Source: Siphonodentalium dalli
Taxonomy: Eukaryota > Mollusca > Scaphopoda > Gadilida > Siphonodentaliidae
Length of the DNA stretch: 64,000 nt
NCBI GenBank assembly: GCA_032622095.1
Contig: CP136069.1
Coordinates: 3,189,566-3,253,565 of the forward strand
Direction of reading: 5' to 3'
Made by a program: the position numbers and the translations under genes. This document shows, piece after piece, positions 43,901-58,900 of this stretch. Numbering within the stretch: position 1 is the stretch's first letter; every line of letters begins with the position of its first letter. The notes under the pieces are model-generated. The model worked only from the letters and a program-made list of their open reading frames with translations. It had not been told where the DNA came from and ran no database searches.

Positions 43901-46900
43901 ATCATGTGAAGGAGAAATCGTATACAGCATACAATGAATGTTGTTGTGCGAACACGTGGTTGTCATTTATGCAGAAGATTCGCGACACTAACTTAGTGAC
44001 TGCTGATAAACAAACAAACTGCTTTTCACGAAAACATATAACAATCGAATAGCATTTTCTCTCACAGAAAGTGTGTTTTGTGGATATCACATTCATAAAA
44101 TACTATCATTAGTATATTCTTGAGGAAATATTCATAATTTAATAACTGTTCTAAATTATAACCTACAAAGAAGACCATTCGTGCCTTTAAAGACCCTGTG
44201 CCAGTGTATTCTCCCATAGGGAGGGTGTGCTGAAGGACATTGTTGACAGATGAATGCAGGCAGGCCAAGCCTGCAAATAGCGTGTCTGTTATTTGCAGAA
44301 TGAGGTCCCCAGAGGGTGCATTTAGTGACGCTACCCCGCATGGTGGGCTAGCATCACTAAATACACCCTCTGGGACCTCATTCTGCTTAGGCCCTCAAAT
44401 GCTATGGTAGACCTAGGATCAAGATAGAAGTTCCCCAGTTGAAGTTGGTGATGTTCACCCATTGGGCACCTCGATTATGGATTTGATCTTCTGCAAATTA
44501 GGGGATATAGAAACTTCCTAGAAGGGAAATGTAACTAAAAACAATGTTAATTTGATAGCATAGATGAAGGCCTAAGCAGAATGAGGTCTCCAGAGGGTGA
44601 ATTTAGTGATGCTAGCCCACTATGCGGGATAGCTTCACTAAATTCACCCTCTGGGGACCTCATTCTGCAAATGACAGACACGCTATTTGCAGGCTTGAGG
44701 CAGGCACAGATGACGGGTACCAACCCATGGCAGCTAGAAGTCACATCCCACCAGATAAATTTACCTGAACATTGTAGTGAGAGCAGACAGATCTGCACCA
44801 TTTCATCAACAAAGCTAACTTCTCATTATCGGAGAAAATATCAGCATCACAGCTATCATCTCTAAGTAAGGAATCATCTAAAATTGAAGGAGAAACAATA
44901 AGTTTGATTCATCTGTAAATGATATGAGATACAAGTTAATTTATTAATCAATATAATTATGATATGGTCAGTCAAATACTGAGTTCAGTTATACAGTAAT
45001 GCCCAAAGTAATTGACCACTTAACCACAGCAGAATTATGGGTAATTTTTCAGGATTTAGTCTTGTTGCCATTCATCGGAAAACTCTCGCCAAGCCGTATT
45101 TCCGACTAAATCCTCAAAAATTACCCATAATTCTCTGCTGTGGTTAAGTGGTCAATTACTTTGGGCATTACTGTACCACTAAAACATTTAATTACATGAT
45201 CGTGCCCTTATTCCATTCAATAAACCCATTCTATAAATTGTGATATTAAACGTTCGTTTAATAACAGGAAATAGTTCAGGTGACCTTTGACTTCCGGTTT
45301 GGCGTCTGTTTACATTCCGTATGCAACGTCGCAAAATACTATGGCTTCCAATATTTTCCAACAAACTGTAATGAATGAAGAGTTTTAAAAGTTGTCATTA
45401 CATTTTCGCCATTAAATACGCCAAAGATTCTTTATTTATCTGGGCAAACAAAGCATAGATACGTGAAACATCATCGCATTCTTTATAGAAGGCGATGTTA
45501 GTTTCGCGTCTCATTTGTTGATTTAAGGATGTTTTGGATCATGTAATAAATTGAATCTACAACTCGTCCCCAGTTTATAGCGGAATTTACAAAACTCGTC
45601 CAGTAAATTAGGTCTGGACCTCACCAAATGCTCGGCCCAGACCTAATTTACTGGACGAGTTTTATAAATTCAGCTATAAATTGGGATCCTCTATTTATCA
45701 TTATTTCTTACATTCTTTACCAATTTTTTTTAATTTTTTCTTACATTTTTTAACAATTATAAATAACAATAATATAAAATATGTTAGGCCAATGCATTCT
45801 CTTATTTATGCAAGGTGACCTATGGTATATATACAAGAGAATGATTGGCATAGCGTATTTTTGCCTGAGAAAAGGGAAATTGCATGACCTAATTATTTGT
45901 CAGTATTAAGTTGTCACGAGTTTGTAAAAATGATGAAACAAAAAACAAACCAAAAATTTATGAATATTCCCAAGCCTGCAAATAGTGTGTCTGTCATTTG
46001 CAGAATGTGGTCCCCAGAGGGTGAATTTAGTGATGCATCCCCACATAGCAGGCTAGCAGAATGAGGTCCCCAGAGGGTGAATTTAGTGATGCATCCCCAC
46101 ATAGCAGGCTAGCAGAATGTGGTACCCAGAGGGTGAATTTAGTGATGCATCCCCACATAGCAGGCTAGCAGAATGAGGTCCCCAGAGGGTGAATTTAGTG
46201 ATGCATCCCCACATAGCAGGCTAGCAGAATGTGGTACCCAGAGGGTGAATTTAGTGATGCATCCCCACATAGCAGGCTAGCAGAATGAGGTCCCCAGAGG
46301 GTGAATTTAGTGATGCATCCCCACATAGCAGGCTAGCAGAATGAGGTCCCCAGAGGGTGAATTTAGTGATGCATCCCCACATAGCAGGCTAGCAGAATGA
46401 GGTCCCCAGAGGGTGAATTTAGTGATGCATCCCCACATAGCAGGCTAGCAGAATGTGGTACCCAGAGGGTGAATTTAGTGATGCATCCCCACATAGCAGG
46501 CTAGCAGAATGAGGTCCCCAGAGGGTGAATTTAGTGATGCATCCCCACATAGCAGGCTAGCAGAATGTGGTACCCAGAGGGTGAATTTAGTGATGCATCC
46601 CCACATAGCGGGCTAGCAGAATGAGGTCCCCAGAGGGTGAATTTAGTGATGCATCCCCACATAGCAGGCTAGCAGAATGTGGTACCCAGAGGGTGAATTT
46701 AGTGATGCATCCCCACATAGCAGGCTAGCAGAATGTGGTACCCAGAGGGTGAATTTAGTGATGCATCCCCACATAGCAGGCTAGCAGAATGTGGTACCCA
46801 GAGGGTGAATTTAGTGATGCATCCCCACATAGCAGGCTAGCAGAATGAGGTCCCCAGAGGGTGAATTTAGTGATGCATCCCCACATAGCAGGCTAGCAGA

Positions 46901-49900
46901 ATGAGGTCCCCAGAGGGTGAATTTAGTGATGCATCCCCACATAGCAGGCTAGCAGAATGTGGTACCCAGAGGGTGAATTTAGTGATGCATCCCCACATAG
47001 CAGGCTAGCAGAATGAGGTCCCCAGAGGGTGAATTTAGTGATGCATCCCCACATAGCGGGCTAGCATCACTAAATTCACCCTCTGGGGATATCATTCTGC
47101 AAATTACAGACCTAGCCGTTTGATGTGGGGAAATCACCCTCGCTCCCTCTTCCCACCTAGATTGAATTGATGGGATTATTTCGTTATCCTACTGTTAATT
47201 TGCGCATGCAATGAAAGATTAAAATGAACTAATATATCAATATCAGAGAGCGAAGATCAGAGAGCGAAGATCAAAGAGCGAAGATCTGAGAGCGAAGATC
47301 AGAGAGCGAAGATCAGAGAGCGAAGATCAGAGAGCGAATATCTGCGATCCTGGATTGGAATAGGTGAGCTATGTTTCCAAACTTTACAATGCAAACCTGT
47401 CATGATGGAATAAAATAATTTCTGGTCTCCAGAAACACTAATTTTTTTTGCAAATTGGGGTTAATGCCGAAGTCAACAATGCGTATCGGGCTCACAAGGC
47501 TATTTAGAAACAGATTATATAGCTGTTTTATCAATTATGTATACTCATTAAAGTGATGTGAAACACTCCGGTATGGTGATCAAATAGAAATGGAGAATAT
47601 TCTTGTTCAAAGTAGTTATTTTTACAAATATTATATCTAAATTGACAACACACACCGACATTCTTATATATTAATTAAATGCAGTGACTGTCGATGGCGA
47701 AATCATTATCGTTATTTTATCGCTGATAGAAGCGTCCCGATTCGAGTAGTAAATATTTACAATTTCGCGTAGTTCAGGCAATGTTTTCTATGGAGTGGTT
47801 TGGTCGATTTGCTTGAAATTTTCAGTGATGTTAGTAGAATGCTACATTCCTCCAGTTGGCATAGCACCTGAATACTAACTTATCAGTTTCACACACCCGA
47901 ACAAGTACATAATATGTCTTTAATGTTACTTGTGTTCTTTGTATTGTTTACATAACATTTCGAACCGACAAAAAATGGATGAGAAGGGCAATTACAGTTA
48001 ACTCTTTTGGTGGCTTGTAAACAAGCCTTGAAATAGGGTGTCTGTCATTTGCAGAATGATGTCCCCAGAGGGTGAATTTAGTGATGCTACCCTGCATAGC
48101 GGGTTAGCATCACCAAATTCACCCTCTGGGAACCTCATTCTGCTGAGGTGTAAGCAGAATGAGGTCCCCAGAGGGTGAATTTGGTGATGCTAGCCCGCTA
48201 TGCGGGGTAGCATCACTAAATTCACCCTCTGGGGACCTCATTCTGCAAATGACAGACACCCTATTTCAAGGCTTGCTTGGAAAACAAGACGAGAAATTGT
48301 ATAATTGGTCATGAAGCAGAACACAAGAGACTGGTTACATATTGTATGAGAGACTGATTATGCAGTGTATGTGTACAAGTTGATGTCCAACATGCTATCA
48401 ATTGCTGAAAAACCTTTGATAAATTGTGGAAAATGCCTAACAAGAGTGGGGCTCTTGAATTTGCTTCAGCTTGGATGTTGAACCTCAATTTCATTTAGAA
48501 TTTATAACCCATGCCTGATATATGCATGAACGATGGACAGACACACAGAAGAACAGATGGACGGACTAGGTCAATCCAGTAATAATGAACTTAATCATTA
48601 GGAAGGATCCCTACAATATTAACCCTTTCACTGCCAGGTCCGATTTTTGTATCAATCCATATACCCTGTGCCAATGCATTCTCTTATATATGTGAGTCGA
48701 CCATAGGTCGCCTTGCATATATAAGAGAATGCATTGGCCTAACAATTTTTTTTTTTACAATTTTAATAATTTATTCTTATATTCTTTAACAGACTTATTT
48801 TGTAGGTTTAGGGCCAATGAGATCGGCCCCTGGCACTCAAAGGGTTAAAGGCAAGTAGTCACTCAACCCAATATTATATGAGTACACAACACATCATACC
48901 TCTGACATCATCATTGAATACTTTTCGGAGTGCACGAAGCTAGTAGTCACTCAGTACACAACACATCATACCTCTGACATCATCACTGAATACTTTACGT
49001 AGTGCACGAAGCTAGTAGTCACTCAACCCAATATTATATGAGTACACAACGCATCATACCTCTGACATCATCACTGAATACTTTACGTAGTGCACGAAGC
49101 TAGTAGTCACTCAACCCAATATTATATGAGTACACAACACATCATACGTCTGACATCATCACTGAATACTTTACGTAGTGCACGAAGCTAGTAGTCACTC
49201 AGTACACAACACATCATACCTCTGACATCATCACTGAATACTTTACATAGTGCACGAAGCTAGTAGTCACTCAGTACACAACACATCATACCTCTGACAT
49301 CATCACTGAATACTTTACATAGTGCACGAAGCTAGTAGTCACTCAACCCAATATTATATGAGTACACAACGCATCATACGTCTGACATCATCACTGAATA
49401 CTTTACGTAGTGCATGAAGCTAGTAGTCACTCAGTACACAACGCATCATACGTCTGACATCATCACTGAATACTTTACGTAGTGCACGAAGCTAGTAGTC
49501 ACTCAGTACACAACACATCATACCTCTGACATCATCACTGAATACTTTACGTAGTGCACGAAGCTAGTAGTCACTCAACCCAATATTATATGAGTACACA
49601 ACACATCATACCTCTGACATCATCACTGAATACTTTTCGTAGTGCACGAAGCTCAGCTTTCGTTTTCAAGCTCCTTTCTAAATGAGCTACCTCCTCCTTC
49701 AACTTCCCGACGTCGAACAGTATATTAACCTGAAAGAAAGAATTTTTTTACCCTGTGCCAATGCATTCTCTTATATATGCAAGTTGACCATAGGTAGCCT
49801 CGCATATATAAGAGAATGCATTGGCCTAAAAAAAAATTATCATTTTTTTTAATAAATTTTTCTTACATAAAATAAAAAACATCCATTACCCTGCAGGGAG

Positions 49901-52900
49901 CCCCACACATATATAGAAGCATTTAGACGAGTGTCGTCTGCTCATGTTTGTCTGGGGCTCTGTATGGGTGAAATTATAAAATTGTTAAAGAATACAAGAA
50001 AAAATTATTAAAATTGTAAAAAATTGTTAGGCCAATGCATTCTCTTATATATGCGAGGCGACCTCTGGTCGACTCGCATATATAAGAGAATGCATTGGCA
50101 CAGGGTTAAATGGTCCCCACCCAAACAGTATATTCACCTGAAAGAAAGAAATTCATTCAAATTCCCGACATAGAACAGTATATTCAACTGAAAGAAAGAA
50201 ATTCATTCAACTTCCCTACGTCGAACAGTATATTAACCTGAAAGAAAGAAATTCATTCAAATTCCCGACATCGAACAGTATATTCACCTGAAAGAAAGAA
50301 ATTCATTTAAATTCCCGACGTAGAACAGTATATTCACCTGAAAGAAAGAAATTTATTCAACTCCCCTACGTCAAACAGTATATTAACCTGAAAGAAAGAA
50401 ATTCATTTAAATTCCCGACGTCGAACAGTATATTAACCTGAAAGAAAGAAATTCATTTAAATTCCCGACGTCGAACAGTATATTAACCTGAAAGAAAGAA
50501 ATTCATTCAACTCCCCTACGTCGAACAGTATATTGACCAGAAAGAAAGAAATTCATTTAAATTCCCGACGTAGAACAGTATATTAACCTGAAAGAAAGAA
50601 ATTCATTTAACTTCCCGACGTAGAACAGTATATTAACCTGAAAGAAAGAAATTTATTCAACTCCCCGACGTAGAACAGTATATTAACCTGAAAGAAAGAA
50701 ATATATTCAACTCCCCGACGTAGAACAGTATATTAACCTGAAAGAAAGAAATTTATTCAACTCCCCTACGTCGAACAGTATATTAACCTGAAAGAAAGAA
50801 ATTCATTCAATTTCTGTGACAAAAGCTTGTATTGTATAGCTATACTTATGATATATCAGTAAATTACAATGGATTGTATAGCTGTACCTACAGTAATGCC
50901 CTAAATAATCGACTCCTTAACCACAGAAGAATTATGTGTATTTTTCAGGATATAATTGGAAATATGGCTTGTTGCCATTCACCGGAAAGCTCTCACTGAG
51001 AGCTTTCCGACGAATGGCAACAAGCCATATTTCCGACTAAATCCTGAAAAGTTACCCATAATTCTGCTGTGGTTAAGGAGTTGATTATTTAGGGCATTAC
51101 TCTATGATATAATAGTATAATATTACTACATATCAGTACATCACAATTTATTGTATACTGGGTTTCTGCTACTAGAGCGGGCCATATTTACGACTAAATC
51201 CTGAAAAGTTAACCATAATTCTGCTGTGGTTAAGGAGTCGATTATTTAGGGCATTACTCTATATAATAGTATAATATTACTACATATCAGTACATCACAA
51301 TTTATTGTATACTGGGTTTCTGCTACTAGAGCGGGCCGGCCGTCCAGTGGTCTCATTCCCCTCCCCAATCCTGACTTCATATTGGCCACAAAATAGCCAC
51401 AGACCTAGCTCAGCCGCCTTTTTTACACAGGACAAGCGATCACAGACACTGATGATTAACAGATTGCAAGGAATCCTGCACTTGGTGCCTGAATAAGTCA
51501 TGATCAGTAGCGTGGACCACATGCAGTTATCTACACTATCCTGGGGTAACGCTTTGTCGGCGAATGTTTAGTAGTAATCAGCCTCTCGCATTTTAATTTA
51601 CCGTAGATTTCTGTCAATAAGTCCCAACTTTCTGACCCAATATTTCCCCTAAAAATGTGCATTATACAGCGGTAAGTCATTAGGGGGCTTAATTCTGAGC
51701 TATAACCATGAACACAGGTGAGTTTTGGCAATCGCTGTGACGAACGTACTGTACAGTGCATACTTTTTACCTCAAAACAAGGTCTCTATCAATGAAATGT
51801 TTATAATTAAAAATAAAACAATTAAAATATTAATAGTTACTATCAGTGCATTTATTCCTTATCCAATTAATACAAAATTATCCATTAAACAAATCCAGCA
51901 TGAGGTCATCTCCGTCTGAGGAATGTCTTTTAATTTGACACCTAATTGTTTTTATTGGTACTGCGAACAAAATGTATTATGAAAGCATGCAGAATGTGCA
52001 TCACGCTATATCATGTGACATGAGCTCTGCTCATGACGTCACACTGGTTACTGCTGGAGTACACTTGCCACTGAGCGTGACAATGTGTCTTTTGCCAACT
52101 GCGGTAGTTCCTTTGATGTTGGCTTTTAATATTGCTACTGTTATAAAAGTTGTTGTATCCACTGTATGTTGTGGTGCTTACATGCTTTTAGTTCATTAAC
52201 TTGAGATCAAAGAAAGATGATCGGTTTTAATTTGGTTTCTATACAAAGCTTCAATGTTCCTGCTTGTTGTTTCAAGTGCAAGGAAATGGCTACTTTTTTT
52301 TTGACGAGTGGGCGTGGTGAGAAGTGTCCCCGCGTGCACCGTGTGCGAATTTCACAGTTTCACGCCCCTCGGTTTAGATTCTGCGGCCCATTAGTGGATT
52401 TGGGGGTACACCATACACGTATAAACTAAAATCCACTTTTCGCTCAGATTTCCTCCAAATGTTGATCGGCGTTATTGATCCAAATTAATGCTGCCAAATG
52501 ATTATTTCTTTGTCTTCGGGGTGAAAAATATTTGATTAGAGTCGAGGAACCCACCCATCAAAGCTCAGAGTGATAACATATCGATTTTTGAAATTTGTTA
52601 TATCTCGAAATGTTTAATTATTTGTGGCCCAGAAACGAGTCATCAAACCGATTGTCTCAGACAAAATTGTGGATGACAATGGATAACTCTAAAATCAAGT
52701 GGTAAATACGGCCAAATTTTGTGATACGAAAGTGATAATACGGCCATATTTCTTTGAACAAAATCTTGATAAATAATGCGTTTTTCAGTAATAAACATCC
52801 AAATTTTCTCCCAACAGGGCGCCGGGTATGTGCTTCCCAAATATGGCTACATTCCCCCACCCTGTTGTAAAGCTAAACCTATGATATATTACTACTATAC

Positions 52901-55900
52901 CTGGAAGGTGAAAATTACGTTCCACAGCAAATTCAAGGTCTTCTCTCTGTGGCCATCGACAATATTTCTCGGGTCAATTTTATCTGAAAATAAAAAATAA
53001 AATAAAATGAATAAATAAGACCTTGCCAAGTCAATTGCTATTTCTCAGGAATGGAAACCGTAACTCTATTCTGAAGCAATTTATCGTGAACAGGAACAGT
53101 AACTCTATTCTGAAGCTATTTCTCAGGAATGGAAACCGTAACTCTATTCTGAAGCCATTTATCAAGACCTCAATCTGCAAATGTCAGTCACACCATTTCT
53201 CATGCCAAAATATTTTGAAAAGCATGCACGCATGCTTTTAATTAAAAATTTGTATTTCTGAGGCACAATCTGATGAAGCAATCGACCTCAGTACCAGATA
53301 CATTAATGCCCTAAATAATCGACTCCTTAATCAAAGCAGAATTATGGGTAATTTTTCAGGATTTAGTCGGAAATATGGCTTGTTGTCATTCATCGGAAAG
53401 CTCTCACCCAAAAAATTACCCATAAATTCTGCTGTGGCCAAGGCTGAAAATAAGTGGCCGGTCACGGTCATTGTCTGACGAAAAATAGCTTATGTCCAGT
53501 GCACTTCTGTATCTATCGGACATTTTGTTCAATGCAAATTTTTAAACAATCTGTATCTGTTTGGGTAAATCCAAGGAGCCACTACTGACCAGATAAATTC
53601 AGAGTTAATGCAATTATCTCGTTTGTGAAGTGCATTTGTATGTATTAAACTATTAATCGACGGAACGTTTTTGAACTTTTTAAATTCAAAAATAACTTGG
53701 GGTTTTCCTGGATGGCGATTGGATGCTCACTAACTCACTCATTGACAAATAATAAGTTGATTGGAAATTTAAATACAGTACAACTGAAAATTTGATAGGC
53801 ACCATTTTGAAATGACCAACATCATCCATTTGGTGCCTGTCATTATGAGTCAGTAGAAACAAATTTATTTTGAGCCTTGGCTGTGGTTAAGGAGTCGATT
53901 ATTTAGGGCAATACTGTAGCTCTGGGTTTAATTTCAGTTGTCGGTGGCCATTACCCAAACAGATGTCCATAAAGTTAGTTGATCGAGTCCATGTGATTTA
54001 TTGTGCTGAAACAGTTGACCTATTTTTGTAGCCGATTAACCGTGACGTGTAACCAGATATCCGCTATTTTCAACCTGACTTTACACTTATCATTTACACC
54101 ATATTAAATATGTACCAATATATCATCATAATTTGATTTCTTAACTGTATGGCAAACTCACGTAATGTTTACACAGACAGAGCTTGTATTAAACAAATGT
54201 AAATCACCAAATACGAACAGTAAACATGAGCAGACGACACTCTTCTATATGCTTCTATATATATGTGGGGCTCCCTGCAGGGTAATGGATGTTTTTTATT
54301 TTATGTCCTAAAAATTTTAAGAAAGATTTATTAAAAAAATGATAAAAAATTGTTAGACCTATGCATTCTCTTATATATGCGAGGGGACCTATGGTCGACT
54401 CGCATATATAAGAGAATGCATTGGCACAGGGTAAAAAATCGACGTGACCAGGCTGTACTGCATTGAAAATAATTGATCTTTGCCAATGACTCAGTGGCTT
54501 TAGTGCACGTGTTTTTAAAGTTATGCCCTGTGCCAATGCATTCTCTTATATATGCGAGTCGACCATAGGTCGCCTCGCATATATAAGAGAATGCATTGGC
54601 CTAAAAAAATAATATTTTTCTACATTCTTTGACAATTTTATCATTTTTAATATGTGTTAAGCCAATGCATTCTCTTATATATGCGAGGCGACCTATGGTC
54701 GACTCGCATATATAAGAGAATGCATTGGCACAGGGCCGTTCTGTTGGGTAAAGGAACATTAAAGATGACATCATGCATCTTTGATGTTAAGTCACCAAAG
54801 CCAGACTCTGTCACTTGTCATTCATGGAAGACTTTTGATCTCACACAAGATTTTTACTTTTAATATGTGTAATGTCGACTGTATACCCATCTGAGTGATA
54901 AAGTTTGTAGCAAAATTGATAAAGTACACGTGTTTAAAAGCTCCTGAATATGTTAGTTTTTGCAGTTGGCATTGCGTGTGTGTATTACATAGCAGTTAAC
55001 CGGTTGATCGTAGTTTAACCGGTTGCCGACAATAGCTGTTTGTCAATCGAATATCTGCTTCAATTCATTTTTTTACCCTGTGCCAATGCATTCTCTTATA
55101 TATGCGAGTCGACCATAGGTCGCCTCGCATATATAAGAGAATGCATTGGCCTAACAATTTTTTACAATTTTAATAATTTTTTCTTGTATTCTTTAACAAT
55201 TTTATAATTTCACCCATACAGAGCCCCAGACAAACATGAGCAGACGACACTCTTCTGAATGCTTCTATATATGTGTGGGGCTCCCTGCAGGGTATCTGCT
55301 TCAACACTAGTGATTTATGATAATAAAATATCATGGACACTTTATTACTGACTTTGCAGTTCACACATGTTTCGACATAGTTGCCAATTACATTAAATAT
55401 TAATCAAACTGAAGATTTCGGGAAACGGGTCTGTTCGATCTCATCTCCGCATGTTGGTATAAAAAGCATACCATATTTCATACCGACGAACACTTTTTCC
55501 CGACATGAACAAAAATGGATGCAAGCGCCAAGTTTCGAGACAATGCGCGTGGGCCTAAGATACGGAATTTAACTTTGCATGGCATGGCCTATCTATTAAC
55601 ACTTTACCCAACAAAACGACCAAAACCGGCCAAATAAAGCTTCAACAGCCTAAAATATCTTCGGTCTGTCTCAATAACACCATACAAATATGGATATCAT
55701 TGGAACCGGCTCCTTGACCACATTGTGATAGTTACAGTTAGCCCTCTGCCAATGCATTCTCTTATATATGCGAGTCGACCATAGGTCGCCTCGCATATAT
55801 AAGAGAATGCATTGGCCTAAAAAAATCTTTTTTTAACACTTTTTACCATTTTTTCTTACATTCTTTAACAATTTTATAATTTTTAATGTGTTAAGCCAAT

Positions 55901-58900
55901 GCATTCTCTTATATATGCGAGGCGACCTATGGTTGACTCGCATATATAAGAGAATGCATTGGCACAGGGCCCTTCTGTTGGGTAAAGGGTTAACATTCAA
56001 AATAATACAGCTCGCAAATTTATTGGCCTTCTCCATCACCATTATTGAGGTATCATTCTCAAAATCTATCCTTCTTGAATTCTGTGACATTATTTTGAAT
56101 AAGTATAATATATCCACAAAGATCACCCCAGAATATATAATCCTTGGTTTAGGAACAGACAAATCACACTTGGATATACTTGATATATGTTTTTTATTAT
56201 ACAAGAGATTTATATACTGTTGCAAAATAAGATCAATGAAGCCTACAGTCCAAGGACTTCTGGGGCGCATCAAACAATACAAAATTATAGAAACTGAATT
56301 TTCCTCAACTCTTGGGTCCAAGAAAGAGATATGTTGTAAGGAAAGATGGGATAAGCTAAGCAACATCTACTCCTGATAGACAAGATTTCTATATGATTCG
56401 GATATTAAAATGATGAGCTTATAACTTTATACATTACATATTCAAGTATGTTCCGCCTCCAGTAAGAAGTCAGAGAGCCGAGCAACATATCCTATGTTTA
56501 CGTCTCGAGCCGTCAACATAAGGGAAACCAAGACAATGGTTTCATCATCTCTCGCTGGCCTGCTTTTTTCATGATGTCATTTACGTTGAACAACGTTATG
56601 GCTTGTAATGCCACATATTCAACATCTATTTATTAGCAATAATTACCCAATGAAAACACTTTGATCATGTAGGAATAATTACCTAATGAAACGCCTTTAT
56701 CCTGTAGGAATTTGATAACCACCTCAATGTTATGTATCTTCTGTAGTCGACTGATTGCTGGGGCTCTCAGCCTCTTCGTGATGCTCCAGTCTCCAGTCAG
56801 TTGTTCTATGACTCGCCTGGGCATATAAAGTATGATAATTAAAGTGATGTGAAACACCCCTTCATGGTGATCAAATAAAATGGAAAATAAATTATAATTT
56901 TCCAACACACAGACCGTCATGCTTATATATTAATTAAATGCAGTGATACACGATGGTGAAATCGCCGAGAGTTGCGTCCTGAATCAAGAGGTAAATATTT
57001 ACATTTTAGCTTAGTTGAAACGACGTTATCTATGGAATGTATACCGATTTGCTTGAAATTTTCTGCAATGTTGTTAGTAGAATTGTACATTCCTCCAGTT
57101 GGCATAGCGTCTGAAAATTAACTTATCAATTTCACGCACCCGAACAAATACATATGTCTTTAATAATTTGGTATCATGTGCATATTTCATAGTATTTAAA
57201 TTGGCCTCATAGGTTTCTTAGATTGGTATTTAAATCTCACTACCGCCTCTGTACAGCACAAGTGACTCATCATGTGACGGACTCGTACTGAAATAATTGA
57301 AGACTTGCCCAACAGTCTTAATTAAATCAGTATATAAAATCGGTATAATTTATGAAATTTTCAGACAAGAACAAACAGAGGAATAAAACTTTAAAAAGAT
57401 GTAATCTGAATGTCCCGTATGTGAGACCTTCAAGTGTAACATCATACAAAATCTATTTTTAACATCACTTTTCGAATCATTTGACTGAGCAATAAGAGCA
57501 TCACTTGGGCGTGAAAAAATACGCCTGTGGTAATTACAAAGGACCATAACTCTGGAGAAAATTGGTGGGCGGAACACAAATCTACATAACAAATTTCATT
57601 CCAATCCAAGCCTTGAAATAATGCGTCTGTCATTTGCAGAATGAGGTCCCCAGAGGGTGAATTTAGTGATGCTACCCCGCGTAGTGGGCTAGCATCACCA
57701 AATTCACCCTCTGGGGACCTCATTCTGCTTACACCTCAGCAGAATGAGGTTCCCAGAGAGTGAATTTGGTGATGGTCTTATAACCTACTAGTAAAGTTAT
57801 CATCCAGAATGGATGTTTAAAAAATTTGAAATTCAAATGTGGCATATAAACTAAACTTTGAAAATTGGGGCATAATTAGTGTTGAAACGATTAGTGAATT
57901 TCAGAGTCGACTAGTCGAGACCCAAAAGTCGCGTTGCGTCGACTAGTCGGTACCCGATATCAAAACTTTCAAACATAACATGGTACGGAAAATTCATCGT
58001 ACATGGCGTACACTGATGACTGATGCGATGACGGTCTATTGCGTAGCGCATTTCCCTGCATAGACACCAATTTATTTGGGAAATAATACTGTAAACATCT
58101 TGATATTTATCCAACACACTGAATGTAATTATATAATTAGACATGTGGTGGATAATGATTAGAAACTCGATCATTTATACAGGTTTTAAATTTAATATCT
58201 GCGTTCGAGATTTCGTTTATTCACGTGATCACCAATAAACCGGTGCCGAGCGGTGTCACTATAAAATGTTAATGTTCCGACTAAATACGCCCTATAGAAT
58301 AGGCTATGTTGTAGAATACGATAGCCAGTTCTTAATGTCAGTATCATTTATATACGGTAGCAACAATGATGTCACCTTAAGCAACCTTCAATTGATCAAT
58401 TGAAATATACACAGTGTCTAGATCAAAGCGGTCTCCGACAAACGATAAAGCCGCGTCAATCATTGCCATCATGTCGCAGTGATGTCTTTGACCTCAACGA
58501 CGAGTGAGACATTGTGTTGTCAATTTCATTCTTTCGATTAATAGTCGGGTCACTGTGTGTGTCTATACTAGTAACACTGTCAATTCCGGGTGTCACCAAA
58601 CGTAAAACTTACCGTAACTTACACGCAGTTAACACCGTTTATGTCGGAATCGATCTTGAAAACGTTATACATGGAACTAATACACTATGTTCCGATTAGT
58701 CGACGACAAAATTCAGAGTCGACGTTCTGACATTTCAGCGTTGTCTACGACTAGTCGATTAATCGTTTCAACCCTAGGCATAATGATATGTGTGTTGCAT
58801 AACAACTCCTATCAAACATCAAAAAGATCAAAACTTCCAGATAATTTCTCAGTAAATTTTTATTGTAAATTAAATTCATTTGATATATAACAAATTATAT

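Noticed and set aside
54255-54536. ORFs with [14 protein letters not shown] or [20 protein letters not shown]
   Set aside because: These are translations of the CCAATGCATTCTCTTATATA hairpin MITE in two frames, seen at every copy.
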